Of a stretch of 64,000 nucleotides of DNA, positions 1 through 8,180 are shown in pieces. The position numbers and the translations under genes were made by a program. Every line of letters starts with the position of its first letter. Position 1 is the first letter of the stretch. The notes below the pieces were generated by a model. It was given only the letters and a program-made list of their open reading frames with translations, did no database searches and was not told where the DNA came from. This DNA comes from SCGC-AG-212-J23 sp035649175 (lineage in GTDB: Bacteria > Pseudomonadota > Gammaproteobacteria > Burkholderiales > SG8-39): assembly GCA_035649175.1 (NCBI GenBank), contig DASRKB010000011.1:1-64000 (forward strand), in the 5' to 3' direction.

Positions 1-2
1 CC

Positions 3-764
3 GAGCTCGCGCTGCGCCGTGTGCGGGTCGCCGATGCCGGGGCCGCGCTCGACCGGGCGCACGCCGCCGCCGTAGCGGCCGGCATCCCGGCGCTCGAGGC
101 CGAGATTGCGCGCGTGAGGCAAGCCCTCGCGGCGCCCTCGGCGCGCCTCGTCCGGGCGGGCGTCGCGACCCCGGTACGCCTCGACGAGGTCGAGGCGCTC
201 TTCGCCTCGGGCGATCTCGTCGTCGATGCGTGCCGCCGCGCGGTGCGCGGCCGCGAGCGCAGCATCGCGCTCGCCGGTCGGCCGGTCCTCTTCGCGCTCG
301 CCGCCGCGCTCGCCGAGGCCTGGCCGGGCGACGTCTCGCGCGACCGGCTGGTCGAGCGCGTCTTCCGCATGCGTGTCGCGGACGAGTCGCACCGCGCGCG
401 GCTGCGCGTCGAGCTGAGCCGCCTGCGCGCCGCGCTGCGAGCGCTCGCGCGCATCGAGGCGACTGCGCGCGGCTTCGCCCTCGCCCCGATCGACGCGCGC
501 GGCGTCGTGGTGCTTGCGCCGCCGATCGACGGCCCCGCCGGCTCGGTCATCGCGCTCCTCGAGGGCGGGGAGTCCTGGTCGACTTCCGCCCTCGCGCGCG
601 CGCTCGGCTCGAGCCAGCGCACCGTGCAGCGCACGCTGCTCGAGCTCGAGGAAACCGCGGCGGTGCGCACGGTCGGGCGCGGCCGCGCCAGGCGCTGGCT
701 CGCGCCGCCGCTCGCCGGATTCGCGACACACTTGTTACTCCCCGGCGCGCTGCCGGTCGACTAG
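3..764 (+). CDS. Two-domain winged-helix DNA-binding protein (5' partial)
   Basis: The frame is open to the left edge of the window; the first possible start inside it is GTG at 21, but the helical run continues upstream, so the gene is probably cut. About residues 85-165 (counted from GTG) resemble an OmpR-type C-terminal DNA-binding fold, with the pattern VSRDRLVERVF followed by LRVELSRLRAAL. A second winged helix follows (ALARALGSSQRTVQRTLLEL). Together these suggest a transcriptional regulator; its ligand is unknown. It lies 36 bp upstream of an AHSA1-family gene, and regulator/SRPBCC pairs are common in proteobacteria. The function is inferred from fold-like patterns only. Confidence 0.6.
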   Translation, partial: ELALRRVRVADAGAALDRAHAAAVAAGIPALEAEIARVRQALAAPSARLVRAGVATPVRLDEVEALFASGDLVVDACRRAVRGRERSIALAGRPVLFALAAALAEAWPGDVSRDRLVERVFRMRVADESHRARLRVELSRLRAALRALARIEATARGFALAPIDARGVVVLAPPIDGPAGSVIALLEGGESWSTSALARALGSSQRTVQRTLLELEETAAVRTVGRGRARRWLAPPLAGFATHLLLPGALPVD

Positions 765-800
765 CCTTGCTGCTCCTCTTCAACGGCAAGGAGCACGGCA

Positions 801-1259
801 GTGGCAGACATCCTGCACAGAGTCGCAATCAAGTCGTCCCCCGACGAGGTCTACAAGGCGCTCGCGACGCGCGAGGGCCTAGCCGGCTGGTGGACGCAGA
901 ACACCCAGGGCGAGAGCAAGGTCGGCGGCGCGCTCGAGTTCCGCTTCAGCGACCCGAAAGGCGCCGAGATCGGCGGCTTCGATATGAAGGTGCTGGAGCT
1001 CGAGCCCGCCCGCCGCGTGTCGTGGCAGGTGGTCGGAGGGCCCGAGGAATGGGTCGGGACGAGGATCAGCTTCGAGCTCAAGCGCGACGGCGGCTACGCG
1101 GTCGTACTGTTCAAGCACCTGGGCTGGAAGCAGCCGGTGGAGTTCATGCACCACTGCAGCACCAAGTGGGCGATGTTCCTCATGAGCCTGAAGTCGCTCG
1201 TGGAGACCGGGAAAGGCGCCCCGAGCCCCCACGACGTCAAGATCGATAACTGGAATTAG
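801..1259 (+). CDS. SRPBCC domain protein, AHSA1 (activator of Hsp90 ATPase homologue) family
   Basis: A 152-residue single-domain protein of the usual AHSA1 length. The N-terminal pattern VAIKSSPDEVYKAL followed by GLAGWWTQNTQGE is the family hallmark, and the C-terminal helix carries the HHCSTKWAMFLMSLKSL pattern. The fold encloses a hydrophobic ligand cavity; the ligand is not known here. The start is GTG at 801, chosen because AAGGAG lies 8 bases upstream and the family begins at this point. It is probably cotranscribed with the upstream regulator and the propeller gene that follows. Confidence 0.85.
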   Translation: MADILHRVAIKSSPDEVYKALATREGLAGWWTQNTQGESKVGGALEFRFSDPKGAEIGGFDMKVLELEPARRVSWQVVGGPEEWVGTRISFELKRDGGYAVVLFKHLGWKQPVEFMHHCSTKWAMFLMSLKSLVETGKGAPSPHDVKIDNWN

Positions 1260-1274
1260 AAGAAGGAACCACCC

Positions 1275-1925
1275 ATGGCGACGAAAGAGAAGCGCAAGTC
1301 CCGGCCGGCGGAGATCGTCCGCGAGTACGGTCCGTATCCCGGCATGGAGCGCGTGCACGGCGTGACCTTCGACGGCGAGCACGTCTGGTTTGCCCGCGGC
1401 GAGAGCCTCGTCGCACTCGATCCCGAAAGCGGCGCGGTGGTTCGCGAGGTTCCGGTCGCGGCTGACGCCGGCACCACGTTCGACGGCCGCTACCTCTGGC
1501 AGCTCGCCGACAGCCGGATCCAGAAGATCGACCCGCGCTCGGGCGAGGTCGTGGCGACCCTGCCGGCGCCCGAAGGCGGCGGCTCGGGACTCGCCTGGGA
1601 CGAAGGCACCCTCTGGGTCGGCGGGTATCGCGCGCGCAAGATCCGCCAGGTGGACGCGAAGACCGGCGCCGTGCTGCGCACGATCGACTCGGACCGCTTC
1701 GTGACCGGCGTGTCCTTCGTGGCGGGGGAGCTATGGCACGGCACGCTGGAGGACGAGAAAAGCGAGGTGCGGCGTGTGGATCCGCAGACGGGCAACGTGC
1801 TCGAGCGGCTCGACATGCCCGCCGGCGTCGCGGTCACCGGCCTCGAGAGCGACGGTGCCGGCGTTCTCTACTGCGGCGGCGGCTCGAGCGGCAAGGTGCG
1901 CGCGGTGCGCAAGCCCAAGCGCTAA
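1275..1925 (+). CDS. Beta-propeller (PQQ/Vgb-like) repeat protein
   Basis: 216 residues with four or five propeller blades. The repeated pattern is a turn such as ALDPESGAV, KIDPRSGEV, QVDAKTGAV and RVDPQTGNV followed by a WDEGTLWVGG-type strand. The family includes glutaminyl-peptide cyclotransferase-like and streptogramin-lyase-like proteins. No signal peptide is visible, so a cytoplasmic location is likely. AAGGA lies upstream of the ATG. The gene starts 15 bp after the AHSA1 gene and is probably in the same operon. The enzymatic role is uncertain; it may only bind a partner. Confidence 0.7.
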   Translation: MATKEKRKSRPAEIVREYGPYPGMERVHGVTFDGEHVWFARGESLVALDPESGAVVREVPVAADAGTTFDGRYLWQLADSRIQKIDPRSGEVVATLPAPEGGGSGLAWDEGTLWVGGYRARKIRQVDAKTGAVLRTIDSDRFVTGVSFVAGELWHGTLEDEKSEVRRVDPQTGNVLERLDMPAGVAVTGLESDGAGVLYCGGGSSGKVRAVRKPKR

Positions 1926-1972
1926 GGAGTAGGATTCCCCCGGAACCCATCCAACAAGAGAAGGGGCGGGGG

Positions 1973-2764
1973 ATGCACAAAGTCTGGGAGATCGACGAGG
2001 CAAATCTCGTCGAGGCGAAGCTCGGCGCGTTCCGCAAGCGCGTCACGCTGAACGGCCAGGAAGTCCATCGGGGCAAGATCAAGAAGGGAGAGATCCTCTT
2101 CGCGCTCCCCGACGGGCGCAAGACCGCCATCTCGGTGAAGCGCCCGTTCGTCGGCGGCTCCGAAGTCGACCTGCGCGTCGACGGCGCGATGGTGGTCGAG
2201 ACCGGCAAGGAGCCGATCCGCTGCGAGCAATGTGGCAAGCGGGCGAAGCCCTACGATCGATTCTGCGGCAGGTGCGGCAAGCCGATGCCCACCGCGGAGC
2301 ACTACGCCGCGCGCCGGAACGTCGCGCACGCCACCGGTGCGATCAAGATCCTCGCGCTGCTCTTCATTGTCTTCGGCTTCGTCATGTACTTCGTCGTCAA
2401 GGGCCAGACCGCGCCGATGCTTGCCGAGCTGCAGAACGCCGCTCCGGGCGCGACCTACGACGTGAATGGCAGGACCTGGACGGCGGGGGAGCTGCGCGCC
2501 GCGCTCATGTGGGAGCCGCGCTCGGCGCTGATCGTGCACCTGGTGCTCGCGGCGATCATGGGCGTGCTCGCGGTGTGGGGCGCGAGCGCGCCGCTCGCCG
2601 CGGTGCTCGTCGCCACCGCCACCTACGCCGTGGTGCTGATCGCGAACGCGATCGCCGACCCCGCCACGATCGCGCAGGGCATCCTCGTCAAGATCATCAT
2701 CATCGCGTTCCTGGTGAAGGGCATCAAAGCCGCCCTCGCGCTGCGCACCCTGAATGCCGGCTGA
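1973..2764 (+). CDS. Zinc-ribbon membrane protein of unknown function
   Basis: 263 residues. An N-terminal beta-rich domain of about 80 residues precedes a zinc ribbon with two CxxC pairs (CEQCGKRAKP, then CGRCGKPM). Four hydrophobic segments follow, at about 125-145, 186-205, 208-228 and 235-252. The ATG at 1973 is preceded by AAGGGGCGGGGG and is preferred to in-frame starts further upstream, which would overlap the propeller gene. The 3' end overlaps the CPBP protease gene by 11 bp, and that protein also starts with a zinc ribbon, so the two may act together at the membrane. Function unknown. Confidence 0.75.
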   Translation: MHKVWEIDEANLVEAKLGAFRKRVTLNGQEVHRGKIKKGEILFALPDGRKTAISVKRPFVGGSEVDLRVDGAMVVETGKEPIRCEQCGKRAKPYDRFCGRCGKPMPTAEHYAARRNVAHATGAIKILALLFIVFGFVMYFVVKGQTAPMLAELQNAAPGATYDVNGRTWTAGELRAALMWEPRSALIVHLVLAAIMGVLAVWGASAPLAAVLVATATYAVVLIANAIADPATIAQGILVKIIIIAFLVKGIKAALALRTLNAG

Positions 2765-3539
2765 GCCCGTCACGCTCTGCGCCGCCTGCCGGCGGCGCCT
2801 GAGGGAAGGCACGCGTTTTTGCCCGGCCTGCGGGAGCGGCGTTGATGGCGCCGCAGCGCCCCCGCGCCGCGCCGAGGACGACACCGTGGTCAGGCGCGGC
2901 CGGCTCGCCGAGTACTGGGGCGAGCTGAAGCGCATCGCATGGCTTTACGGCCTGCTGCTCGTGGCCTCGCTCGTCATGGGCCTCGCAATGCGCGCCGAGC
3001 GTTCTCCGTGGCTGCTCGTCGGCTACAGCGCCGCGAGCGCGGTGATCATCCTGGCTTTCGCCGCTGCGCGCTGGCAGAAGCTGCTCTTCCTCTTCAAGCT
3101 GCACGTGGTCGACGCGCGGCGCTGGCTCGGCATCGTCGGCGCCTGCGTGCTTTTCGTGGTGGCGATGGCGGTCTACTTCGCGTTCCTCGCGAAGCTCGGC
3201 CTCCCCTTCTACAAGGCCACCGCGGAGATCGCGCGGGCCGGCTGGCCGCTGTGGAGCGCGCTCGTGCTCATCAGCCTCATGCCGGCGGTATTCGAGGAGC
3301 TCGCCTTCCGCGGCGTGATCCAGTCCTCGCTCGAGCGCATCTTCAACGCGCGCGACGCCTGGCTCATCCAGGCGGCGCTCTTCAGCCTGCTCCACCTTTC
3401 GCCGATCGTCTTTCTTAGCCATTTCGCGATGGGCCTTTGCTTCGGCCTGATCCGCATGTGGTCGCGCAGCCTCTATCCGGCCATGCTGCTGCACGCGGCC
3501 TGGAATGCCCTGGTGGTTTTGCAGGAGTGGCGGGGCTAG
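2754..3539 (+). CDS. CPBP-family intramembrane metalloprotease with N-terminal zinc ribbon
   Basis: 261 residues. A zinc ribbon (CAACRRR, then CPACGSG) is followed by several membrane segments and the CPBP/Abi signature: the FEELAFRGVIQ motif with its Glu-Glu pair and Arg, and a downstream HLSP histidine in the next membrane segment. The family is related to Rce1 prenyl-protein proteases; in bacteria some members act in bacteriocin self-protection or membrane protein processing. The zinc ribbon fused to the protease is similar to that of the overlapping upstream protein. The substrate is unknown. Confidence 0.85.
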   Translation: MPAEPVTLCAACRRRLREGTRFCPACGSGVDGAAAPPRRAEDDTVVRRGRLAEYWGELKRIAWLYGLLLVASLVMGLAMRAERSPWLLVGYSAASAVIILAFAAARWQKLLFLFKLHVVDARRWLGIVGACVLFVVAMAVYFAFLAKLGLPFYKATAEIARAGWPLWSALVLISLMPAVFEELAFRGVIQSSLERIFNARDAWLIQAALFSLLHLSPIVFLSHFAMGLCFGLIRMWSRSLYPAMLLHAAWNALVVLQEWRG

Positions 3540-3567
3540 CCGCAGGGCCGCACTTATCATCCGCTCC

Positions 3568-5223
3568 ATGGAGTGCGATGTCCTCGTAGCGGGCTCGGGC
3601 GCCGGCGGTCTTGCCGCCGCGGTGACCGCGCGCAAGCACGGCCTGGAGGTGATCGTGGCGGAGAAGGCGCCGCTCTTCGGCGGCACGACCGCGCGCTCGG
3701 GCGGCTGGCTCTGGATCCCGAACCACCCGATGCAGGCCGAGATCGGCGTGCGCGACAGCCTCGAGGAGGCGAGCACCTACCTCCTGCACGAGACGGGCGA
3801 GCGCTTCGACCCCGCGCGCGTCGACGCCTACCTCACCGCTGCGCCGCGCATGGTGGACTGGTTCCAGCGCGAGACCGCGGTGCGCTTCGATCCGTCGGCG
3901 ACTTTCTCCGACTATCACCCCGACGCGCCGGGCGGCAAGCCCGGCGGTCGCTCGATCGTCGCTTCGGCCTTCGAAGGGCGCAGCCTCGGGCCGTTGCTCG
4001 GCAAGCTCGCGCCGCCGCTCCCGGAGCTCACCGTGTTCGGCGTGATGATCGGCTCGGGCGTCGAGCTCCTGCACTTCATGCGCTGGTCGAAGTCGCTCGC
4101 CTCGGCGGCCTTCGTCGCGCGGCGCCTCATCGGGCACGGCTGCGCGAAGCTCGCCTACGGGCGTGGCGTGCGCCTGACGAACGGCAACGCGCTCGCCGGG
4201 CGGTTGCTCAAGTCCGCGGCGGATGCAGGCGTGACGCTCTGGCATTCCTCCCCCTTGAAGAAGCTCATCCTGAAGGATGGCGCAGTGGCCGGTGCGGTGG
4301 TGAACGACCGGGAGGTCCGTGCCCGCCGCGGCGTGGTGCTCGCCTGCGGCGGCTTTCCCCTCGATGCCGCGCGCACCCGGCGGCTCTTCCCCCACCGCGA
4401 GCACTTCTCGCCCGCCCCGCCGGGGAACGCAGGCGACGGCCTGCGCCTCGCGGAAGCCGCCGGCGCGCACATCGACGAGTCGCTCCCGAACGCCGCCGCC
4501 TGGGTGCCCGTGTCGAAGGTGCCGCGCGAGGACGGCAGCTTCGGCCTCTTCCCGCACTTCATCGACCGCGCGAAGCCGGGCGTCATCGCGGTGACCGCGC
4601 GCGGCGAGCGCTTCGTGAACGAGGGCAACTCCTACCATGACTTCATCCAGGCGCTCATGAAGGCCTGCGGTGACGCGCCGGTTACCGCCTGGCTCGTCGC
4701 CGACCACCGCGCGGTGCGCGCCTACGGCCTCGGGTTCGTCAAGCCGCGGCCGCTGCCCCTCGGAGCGCACCTCGCTTCGGGCTACCTCAAGCGCGGCGAC
4801 ACGATCGCTTCATTGGCGGCAGCCTGCGGGGTCGACCCGGAAGGATTGGTTGCCACGGTGGAGGCGTACAACCTCCACGCACGCGAAGGGCGCGATCCCG
4901 CCTTCGGCAAGGGCGGCACCGCCTACAACCGCTTCTACGGCGATCCCGAGATCCGGCCCAACCCCTGCGTCGCGCCCATCGTCGCGCCGCCTTTCTACGC
5001 GGTGCAGGTGCACGTGGGCGACCTCGGCACCTATTGCGGCATCGCCACCAACGAGCACGCGCAGGCCCTCGACCGCAATAGACGTCCGATCGCGGGGCTC
5101 TACGCCGCCGGCAACGACGCCCTTTCAATCATGGGCGGCAACTATCCCGGCCCCGGCATCACCCTCGGGCCGGCGATGACCTTCGGCTGGATCGCCGGGC
5201 GGCATCTCGCCTCGGCGCAGTAG
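3568..5223 (+). CDS. FAD-dependent oxidoreductase, 3-ketosteroid dehydrogenase/fumarate reductase flavoprotein family
   Basis: 551 residues. The N-terminal dinucleotide fold has GSGAGG at residues 9-14 and the family pattern EKAPLFGGTTARSGGWLW that follows the second strand. The C-terminal FAD-binding segment shows LYAAGNDALSIMGGNYPGPG. This layout matches KstD-type 3-oxosteroid dehydrogenases and related flavoproteins that introduce double bonds next to carbonyls. The start at 3568 is chosen because the dinucleotide fold begins four residues later; no clear Shine-Dalgarno sequence is present. No steroid-degradation genes are nearby, so the true substrate is open. Confidence 0.85.
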   Translation: MECDVLVAGSGAGGLAAAVTARKHGLEVIVAEKAPLFGGTTARSGGWLWIPNHPMQAEIGVRDSLEEASTYLLHETGERFDPARVDAYLTAAPRMVDWFQRETAVRFDPSATFSDYHPDAPGGKPGGRSIVASAFEGRSLGPLLGKLAPPLPELTVFGVMIGSGVELLHFMRWSKSLASAAFVARRLIGHGCAKLAYGRGVRLTNGNALAGRLLKSAADAGVTLWHSSPLKKLILKDGAVAGAVVNDREVRARRGVVLACGGFPLDAARTRRLFPHREHFSPAPPGNAGDGLRLAEAAGAHIDESLPNAAAWVPVSKVPREDGSFGLFPHFIDRAKPGVIAVTARGERFVNEGNSYHDFIQALMKACGDAPVTAWLVADHRAVRAYGLGFVKPRPLPLGAHLASGYLKRGDTIASLAAACGVDPEGLVATVEAYNLHAREGRDPAFGKGGTAYNRFYGDPEIRPNPCVAPIVAPPFYAVQVHVGDLGTYCGIATNEHAQALDRNRRPIAGLYAAGNDALSIMGGNYPGPGITLGPAMTFGWIAGRHLASAQ

Positions 5224-5318
5224 CGCTCCTCGCCCAGCCGCTCGATCATCCCGACGGGGATATAGAGCGAGAACGCGAAAACGAAGAGGAAAGCGGGGCG
5301 CGCGATCGGCGTTTCCAT
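5142..5318 (-). CDS. Possible small membrane ORF or gene remnant
   Basis: A 58-codon frame starting METPIARP, with one clear hydrophobic helix (PAFLFVFAFSLYIPVGMI) followed by ERLGEERY. It then runs antisense into the last 82 bases of the flavoprotein gene. The first 35 residues look protein-like and the rest look like shadow translation, so this may be the start of a decayed membrane protein gene. It is listed because the 170-base gap otherwise contains nothing. Confidence 0.2.
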   Translation of the reverse strand: METPIARPAFLFVFAFSLYIPVGMIERLGEERYCAEARCRPAIQPKVIAGPRVMPGPG

Positions 5319-5394
5319 GCCCCGCATGCTGCGCAGCGATTATGACGAACAGAGGACGGGACCGGGGCAAGGTGCCGGCTTTCCGGCGGAAGAT

Positions 5395-5676
5395 TCAGCC
5401 CTCGATCAGGATTGCACCGCGCGGAAGGCGGTCGCTCAGCTCCCTGCAGTCGCCGGGCGCCGGCTGGTGTCCCGGCGGCCGGTCCAGATACCAGACGCGG
5501 CACTTCCCGGGTGGCGGTAGGTGACCGGGCGGCACGTGCAGCTCGGCGCGCCGCCGGTCGTCCTTGCGCTCGTGGGACCGGGACTCAGGTCTTTCCTCGT
5601 CCCGGTCCGCCAGCGCCAGCGAGCTTGCGAGGCACGCCGCGGCAAGCGCTATCGCAATGCGAGTCCTGGAGATCAT
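5395..5676 (-). CDS. Small exported protein with PPGH-PPPG-C repeats
   Basis: 93 residues: a signal peptide (about 1-24, ending ASSLALA), a charged Arg/Glu/Asp-rich linker, then two near-copies of a PPGHxPxPGxC repeat joined by a segment containing VWYLDRP. Each copy carries one His and one Cys, so a surface metal-binding or disulfide-linked role is possible. The start at 5676 gives a proper signal peptide; an in-frame extension upstream does not. The protein is likely periplasmic or surface located. I recognise the repeat style from small exported proteins of proteobacteria but know no function. Confidence 0.65.
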   Translation of the reverse strand: MISRTRIAIALAAACLASSLALADRDEERPESRSHERKDDRRRAELHVPPGHLPPPGKCRVWYLDRPPGHQPAPGDCRELSDRLPRGAILIEG

Positions 5677-5770
5677 GTTCGCGCCTCCGGTGAGCAACAG
5701 CCAGCGTCCGTTCGCAAGGCCCGTGCCGGGGGTAAAGTTCGCCTGCAAGTCATCCCAGGGAGAGGCGGGC

Positions 5771-6754
5771 ATGGCGCAAGTCGATCGGAGAAGGTTCCTT
5801 GCGGGAGCGGCCGCCCTCGCGGTGGCGCCTGTTGCGCGGCCGCAGCGCAAGGACCTGTCGCGCGTCGGCTATCTCTTCTCATTTGTCCCCTCGGAAGGCG
5901 AGCACCTGTGGGCGGCGTGCCGGCAGGGACTCGCGGAGCTCGGATACGTCGAAGGCCGAAATATTGCGCTTGAGCCGCGCTGGGCGAACGGGCGGCACGA
6001 GCGCCTGCCCGAGCTCGTCGCGGAGCTCGTCCGCGCCAACGTCGACGTGGTTGTCTCGGCGGCGACACCGGCGAGCCTCGCCGCCAAGCGCGGCGCGGGC
6101 CGCACGCCGATCGTCTTCGTAGCGGTTGCCGATCCGGTCCGCGCGAAGCTCGTCGAGACCCTCGCCCGGCCGGGCGGGACGGCGACGGGCCTTACGCTGC
6201 TCACGCCGGAGCTGAGTCCCAAGCGCCTGGAGCTGCTGCTCGAGATCGCCGGCCCCATCGCGCGCTGTGCGGTCCTCATCAACCCGGCCAACTCCGCCCA
6301 CGAGATATTCACCGAGGAAACCGAGCAGGCAGCGCGGGCGAGGAAAGTCGCCGTCCAGCGCCTGCACGCGCGCACGCCGGAGGAGATCGAGCGCGCGGTC
6401 GCGGAGGCGCACGAAAGTGGCGCGCAGGGGCTCATCGTCTTCGACGACCCGGTGACCTGGAGCCATCGCAAGCTCGTCGTCGCCCAGGCGGCCAAGGCGC
6501 GTCTTCCAGTGATGTACGGCTACAGCGAGTTCGTCGACGAAGGCGGGCTCGTCTCCTACGGACCGCAGCGGCCGGACCTCTACCGGCGCACGGCCGGGTA
6601 CGTAGACAAGATCCTCCGAGGCGCCAGTCCGGCAACGCTGGCTGTCGAGCGGCCCTCGCGCTTCGAGCTCTTCCTCAACCGGGCCTGCGCGCGGGCCCTC
6701 GGGCTCAAGATCCCCGCGTCGATGGCGATGCTTGCCGACCGGGTGATCGAGTAG
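5771..6754 (+). CDS. ABC transporter substrate-binding protein (ABC_sub_bind family)
   Basis: 327 residues. The N-terminus MAQVDRRRFLAGAAALAVA is a Tat-like signal. The mature part matches the ABC_sub_bind (TrpX/YtlA-like) family: GYLFSFVPSEGEHLWAACR, GYVEGRNIALEPRWANGR, then PIVFVAVADPV and a C-terminal region with YGYSEFVDEGGLVSYGP. The start is ATG at 5771, with GGGAGAGGC upstream. No permease or ATPase gene is adjacent, so it is an orphan binding protein. The ligand is not predictable from sequence alone. Confidence 0.85.
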   Translation: MAQVDRRRFLAGAAALAVAPVARPQRKDLSRVGYLFSFVPSEGEHLWAACRQGLAELGYVEGRNIALEPRWANGRHERLPELVAELVRANVDVVVSAATPASLAAKRGAGRTPIVFVAVADPVRAKLVETLARPGGTATGLTLLTPELSPKRLELLLEIAGPIARCAVLINPANSAHEIFTEETEQAARARKVAVQRLHARTPEEIERAVAEAHESGAQGLIVFDDPVTWSHRKLVVAQAAKARLPVMYGYSEFVDEGGLVSYGPQRPDLYRRTAGYVDKILRGASPATLAVERPSRFELFLNRACARALGLKIPASMAMLADRVIE

Positions 6755-6756
6755 AG

Positions 6757-6816
6757 GGAAATCGGGGTCAGAGCCCGATTTCCGCTGCAGGAATTCTGGC
6801 CCTGACCCGGATTTCG
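6757..6816. repeat. GGGGTCAG-type palindromic repeat, copy 1
   Basis: Positions 6757-6766 (GGAAATCGGG) pair perfectly with 6774-6783 (CCCGATTTCC) around a GTCAGAG loop. A second half-element in inverted orientation (CCCTGACCCGGATTTC) follows at about 6800-6816. It lies between two convergent gene ends and could act as a bidirectional terminator. It shares the GGGTCAG core with the copies near 13812, 35489 and 37873. Confidence 0.7.
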
Positions 6817-6820
6817 GCGC

Positions 6821-8155
6821 TCAGCCAGCCGGGGCGGCGGAGTAGAGCTGCCAGCGCCCGGGAACGCCCTTCAGGACATGCTGGCCGCGCTCGGCGAAGT
6901 CCAGGCCGGAGCCCGCGACGAGGTCCTTCACGGTGTTGGAGACGAGGACCTCGCCGGGGCCGGCGAGCGCGGCGACGCGCGCGCCGATATGCACGGCGAG
7001 GCCCGCGAGCTTGCCGTCCATCACCTCGCATTCGCCCGTGTGCAGGCCCGCGCGCAGGTCGAGCGCGAGGGTATCGCGCACCGCGCTCCGGATGGCCTGC
7101 GCGCAGCGCACCGCGCGCGCCGGCCCGTCGAAGGCGGCGAGGAAGCCGTCGCCGGCGGTGTCGATCTCGCGGCCGCGGAAGCGCACGAGCTCGCGGCGCA
7201 CGAGGGCGTGGTGGCGCTCAAGCAGCCGCCGCCATTCGCTGTCGCCGACCGCTGCGGCTTTCTCGGTCGCGCCGACGATGTCGGTGAAGAGCACGGTGGC
7301 GAGCTGCCGGTCGGGCTCCTGCGCCTGGGTGCTTGTGCTCAGGAAATCGGCGACCGCACCGAAGAGCGCGTCGGAGTCGCCGAACCATGGGATGTGATCT
7401 TCGCCGTCGAGCTCGACGAGCCGGGCGCCAGCGATGTGGCTTGCCAGGTAGCGCGCCTGCTCGATGTAGGTGAGTCGGTCGCCCTTGCGGTGCACGATGA
7501 GCGTCGGCACGCGCACCGCGGGCAGGACGTGACGCACGTCGATCTCGCCATTCATGCGCATGATGGCTATGGCCGCTCCCGGGCTCGCCGCCTGGCGCAG
7601 GTAGTTCGCCCAACCGGCCTGCGCCTTCGGATCATTGGCGACACTCGGCGCGAAGATGTCCATGGCGACCGGTCCGCCCCACTCGCGCTCGAGGCGCTGC
7701 AGCACGCCTTCCCAGTCCGCCGCCGTCCTGCCGTAGGGGTGGTCGCTCGCCCAGAGCCGGCGCGCGTACGAGCCATAGATCGAGAGCGAAAGCGTGCGCT
7801 CCGGGTACGTCGCTGCGAAGAGGATTGACATCGGCCCGCCCTCGGAGACGCCGAGCAGCGCCGCCTGCTTGGAGCCGACCGCGTCCATGACGGCGCGCAC
7901 GTCGTCCATGCGCTCTTCAAGGCTGGGGATCGCGGCGGCGCGGTCCGAGAGCCCGGTGCCGCGCTTGTCGAAGCGGATGAGGCGGCAGAAGCGCCCGAGC
8001 CGCTCGAAGATGCGTTGCTTGACGGGGCTCGTCCAGTCGACCTCGAGGTGCGACACGAAGCCGGGGATCCAGATCAGGTCGAGCGGCCCGCTGCCGCAGA
8101 CCTGGTAGGCGACGTGCACGTCGCCGCTTTTCGTGTATCGGGTCTCGACCGACAT
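6821..8155 (-). CDS. Alpha/beta hydrolase - class III adenylate/guanylate cyclase fusion
   Basis: 444 residues. Residues 1-270 form an alpha/beta hydrolase with the oxyanion segment IWIPGF, nucleophile elbow GVSEGG (Ser104) and a late His in GEDHIPWFGD. Residues 285-440 form a class III cyclase domain: VLFTDIVGATE with the metal-binding Asp, DTAGDGFLAAFDGP with the second metal site, and GLHTGECE. The fusion is known in actinobacteria and proteobacteria. It probably makes a cyclic nucleotide in response to a small ligand bound or hydrolysed by the N-terminal domain. A kinase with a cyclic-nucleotide-binding domain lies at 36536. Confidence 0.88.
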   Translation of the reverse strand: MSVETRYTKSGDVHVAYQVCGSGPLDLIWIPGFVSHLEVDWTSPVKQRIFERLGRFCRLIRFDKRGTGLSDRAAAIPSLEERMDDVRAVMDAVGSKQAALLGVSEGGPMSILFAATYPERTLSLSIYGSYARRLWASDHPYGRTAADWEGVLQRLEREWGGPVAMDIFAPSVANDPKAQAGWANYLRQAASPGAAIAIMRMNGEIDVRHVLPAVRVPTLIVHRKGDRLTYIEQARYLASHIAGARLVELDGEDHIPWFGDSDALFGAVADFLSTSTQAQEPDRQLATVLFTDIVGATEKAAAVGDSEWRRLLERHHALVRRELVRFRGREIDTAGDGFLAAFDGPARAVRCAQAIRSAVRDTLALDLRAGLHTGECEVMDGKLAGLAVHIGARVAALAGPGEVLVSNTVKDLVAGSGLDFAERGQHVLKGVPGRWQLYSAAPAG

Positions 8156-8180
8156 GACCCGATAACTCTACCTGATCACG

